Shown: positions 20,646 to 22,223 of the stretch, piece after piece | Position numbering within the stretch: the stretch's first letter is position 1 | Layout of the letters: each line of letters starts with the position of its first letter | IMG/VR virus record: IMGVR_UViG_3300017772_000155 | Coordinates: 1-22,223 of that record | Strand: one strand, 5' to 3' | Length of the DNA stretch: 22,223 nucleotides | Source: a virus | Position numbers and translations under genes: made by a program | Notes under the pieces: generated by a model | Seen by the model: only the letters and a program-made list of their open reading frames with translations | Databases searched by the model: none | Told to the model about the DNA's origin: nothing

Positions 20646-22223
20646 ATGAGTGAAATAAAGATAGTTCAGTTAAAATCGTACACGGCTCCAGAAATTAAAG
20701 TCGATAAACGTGATAATTACGTTACATACGGCAACAAAAATAGTTACTTCAACTACTTAATAGAGCGTTATACAGGTTCTCCGACAAACAATGCAGTAAT
20801 AAACGGAGTATCACAAATGGTATTTGGTAAAGGACTAGATGCAACTGATAGTAATAAAAAGCCAGAAGAGTATGCTAAAGCAGTAACATTATTAAATAAA
20901 GATTGTGTTAGAAAGTTGGTATATGATCTTAAATTAATGGGACAATGTGCTATTCAAGTAATATACTCTAAGGATCGTAAGACAATTGCACAAGTAGAAC
21001 ATATGCCAGTAGAAACACTAGCTATGGAAAAGTGTAATGATGAGGGAGAAATCGAGGGATTTTATTATTGTGCAGACTGGAGTAAAGTAAAACCAAGTGA
21101 GGAATTAAAAAGAATACCTGCATTTGGAACTAGTAAAGAAAACATTGAAATATTATACGTAAGACCTTATGTAGCAGGACATTACTATTATAGTCCTGTA
21201 GATTATCAAGGAGGTTTACAATATGCTGAGTTAGAAGAGGAAATCAGTAATTACCATTTGAACAATATTATGAATGGTCTTGCACCTAGTATGTTAGTTA
21301 ATTTTAACAACGGAGTGCCAAACGAAGAAGAAAGGTCAAATATTGAGCAAAGAATTATCCAAAAGTTTAGTGGATCTAGTAACGCAGGTAAATTCATATT
21401 ATCATTTAACGAAAGTGCAGAAACAGCGGCAGATATACAGCCAGTACAATTAAGTGACGCACATAATCAGTACCAGTTCCTTAGTGACGAGAGTATGAAA
21501 AAAATTATGGTAGCACACAGGGTAGTTAGTCCAATGTTATTGGGGATTAAAGACCAGACTGGATTAGGAAATAACGCAGAAGAATTAAAAACTGCTAGTA
21601 CGTTAATGGATAATGTAGTGATTAGACCATTGCAGAATTTATTAATTGAAGCATTTGATAAAATACTTGCATTCAATAGTATCAGTTTAAATTTATACTT
21701 TAAAACACTTCAGCCACTAGAGTTCGTTGATCTAGAAAATGTAATTGACGAAGAAACACGTGAAGAAGAAACAGGACAAAAAATAGAAGAGGGTGTTAAT
21801 CAGCAACTGGCTAAACTTTCTAAGGAAGAAAAAGGAGATATTAATTTATCAGATGACGAGTATCTAGGTTTATTGTCAGAATTACACCCAGACGTGGTAA
21901 CAGATGAATGGGAAGAGGTTACTGTACGTCCTCACAGCGATTCTAACGAGTCTGATGAAGAGTGGGCATCACAATATATCAAATCAAAAGAAACACCGCT
22001 ACAAAAGTTAGCAAATGTAATTAGTTCAAAGCCGAGCGGATTTTCTTATTTAGATAAATCATTTTATAAAATACGTTATCGTTATGCTGAAAAATACAGT
22101 AACAGCAACACACGTAAATTCTGTAAAGCAATGATGGCGAGAAACAAAGTATACCGACTTGAGGATATTGATACCGCTAGTAGAAATGGTGTTAACAGAA
22201 AATTTGGACATAAGCAAAAGCCA
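20646..22223 (+). CDS. Portal protein (3' truncated at window end; 526 codons visible)
   Basis: The frame starts at ATG 20646 and stays open to the last base. Residues 1-400 have portal features: a helix-rich start with YFNYLIERYTGSPTNNAVINGVSQMVFG, a central region with HMPVETLAM and GFYYCADWS, then IEILYVRPYVAGHYYY, the stem-like helix ELEEEISNYHLNNIMNGLAPSMLVNF and AHRVVSPMLLGIKDQTGLGNNAEELKTAS, a signature of this portal type. An acidic stretch near 360-445 follows, and from about residue 464 a separate C-terminal module (SYLDKSFYKIRYRYAEKYSN, FCKAMMARNKVYRLEDIDTASRNGVN) known from Bacteroidota phages. Its place after the tail-tube-like gene, far from terL, is unusual. Confidence 0.88.
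   Translation, partial: MSEIKIVQLKSYTAPEIKVDKRDNYVTYGNKNSYFNYLIERYTGSPTNNAVINGVSQMVFGKGLDATDSNKKPEEYAKAVTLLNKDCVRKLVYDLKLMGQCAIQVIYSKDRKTIAQVEHMPVETLAMEKCNDEGEIEGFYYCADWSKVKPSEELKRIPAFGTSKENIEILYVRPYVAGHYYYSPVDYQGGLQYAELEEEISNYHLNNIMNGLAPSMLVNFNNGVPNEEERSNIEQRIIQKFSGSSNAGKFILSFNESAETAADIQPVQLSDAHNQYQFLSDESMKKIMVAHRVVSPMLLGIKDQTGLGNNAEELKTASTLMDNVVIRPLQNLLIEAFDKILAFNSISLNLYFKTLQPLEFVDLENVIDEETREEETGQKIEEGVNQQLAKLSKEEKGDINLSDDEYLGLLSELHPDVVTDEWEEVTVRPHSDSNESDEEWASQYIKSKETPLQKLANVISSKPSGFSYLDKSFYKIRYRYAEKYSNSNTRKFCKAMMARNKVYRLEDIDTASRNGVNRKFGHKQKP

Noticed and set aside
1-22223. Zero GGCC and CCGG, and rare GCGC, as additional restriction avoidance
   Set aside because: These GC-only tetramers have low expected counts in AT-rich DNA and are generally under-represented in phages, so I treat them as weak compared with CATG.
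1-22223. tRNA genes, CRISPR arrays, integrase/att sites or insertion sequences
   Set aside because: No cloverleaf-like segment, regular repeat-spacer array, recombinase motif or terminal inverted repeat was seen, and intergenic gaps are all about 110 bases or shorter.

Overview
The window looks like part of the genome of a tailed double-stranded DNA phage, most likely a siphovirus. All supported genes lie on the + strand, are tightly packed and often overlap by ATGA or TAATG. The host is probably a member of the Bacteroidota, most likely a flavobacterium. The DNA is AT-rich. Several gene starts follow A-rich leaders rather than AGGAGG-type Shine-Dalgarno sites. Three intergenic promoters match the Bacteroidota layout TTTG-N19-TAnnTTTG perfectly or nearly. 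Several structural proteins resemble families common in flavobacterial phages. No integrase, repressor, tRNA, rRNA, CRISPR array or insertion sequence was seen.

Layout. (1) Bases 1-3289 form an early/replication block of small unknown genes with three PD-(D/E)XK-type nucleases (414-836, 1472-1954, and a RecE/ExoVIII-like exonuclease at 2097-2894) and a protein with a DnaA domain IV-like DNA-binding motif. (2) Bases 3286-5922 form a four-gene overlapping cassette: PIG-L/LmbE deacetylase, WbqC-like protein, ParB/Srx-fold protein, and a TET/JBP-associated-type glycosyltransferase. It is a candidate for DNA hypermodification by sugars. (3) A consensus promoter opens the packaging block 5972-8064: a stand-alone RarA/MgsA C-terminal-like protein, the small terminase, and the large terminase, which starts at TTG inside the small terminase gene. 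(4) Bases 8081-9613 hold two short promoter-driven units of small accessory genes, including a very acidic ArdA-like candidate antirestriction protein, ended by a strong terminator. (5) Bases 9643-16690 are tail genes: a tail assembly chaperone with a -1 frameshift site (A AAA AAT), completion/neck-type proteins, two large tail proteins and a tape measure. (6) Bases 16711-20166 hold the XkdF-type prohead protease, a small Cys-rich protein, an acidic scaffold-like protein, the major capsid protein and a tail-tube-like protein, with terminators after the last two. (7) Bases 20264-22223 hold a small beta-rich protein and the portal gene, which is cut by the window end.

Unexpected genome-wide signals. 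The palindrome CATG appears to be absent from all 22.2 kb, although composition-matched GATC is common, and His codons before G are always CAC. GCAGC/GCTGC also appears absent: all 14 Ala-Ala pairs I found are written GCG-GCN although GCA is the preferred Ala codon. With the sugar-modification cassette and the ArdA-like protein, this suggests a phage under strong restriction pressure with several layers of counter-defence. That link is inference. The gene order is also unusual: tail genes precede head genes and the portal comes last.
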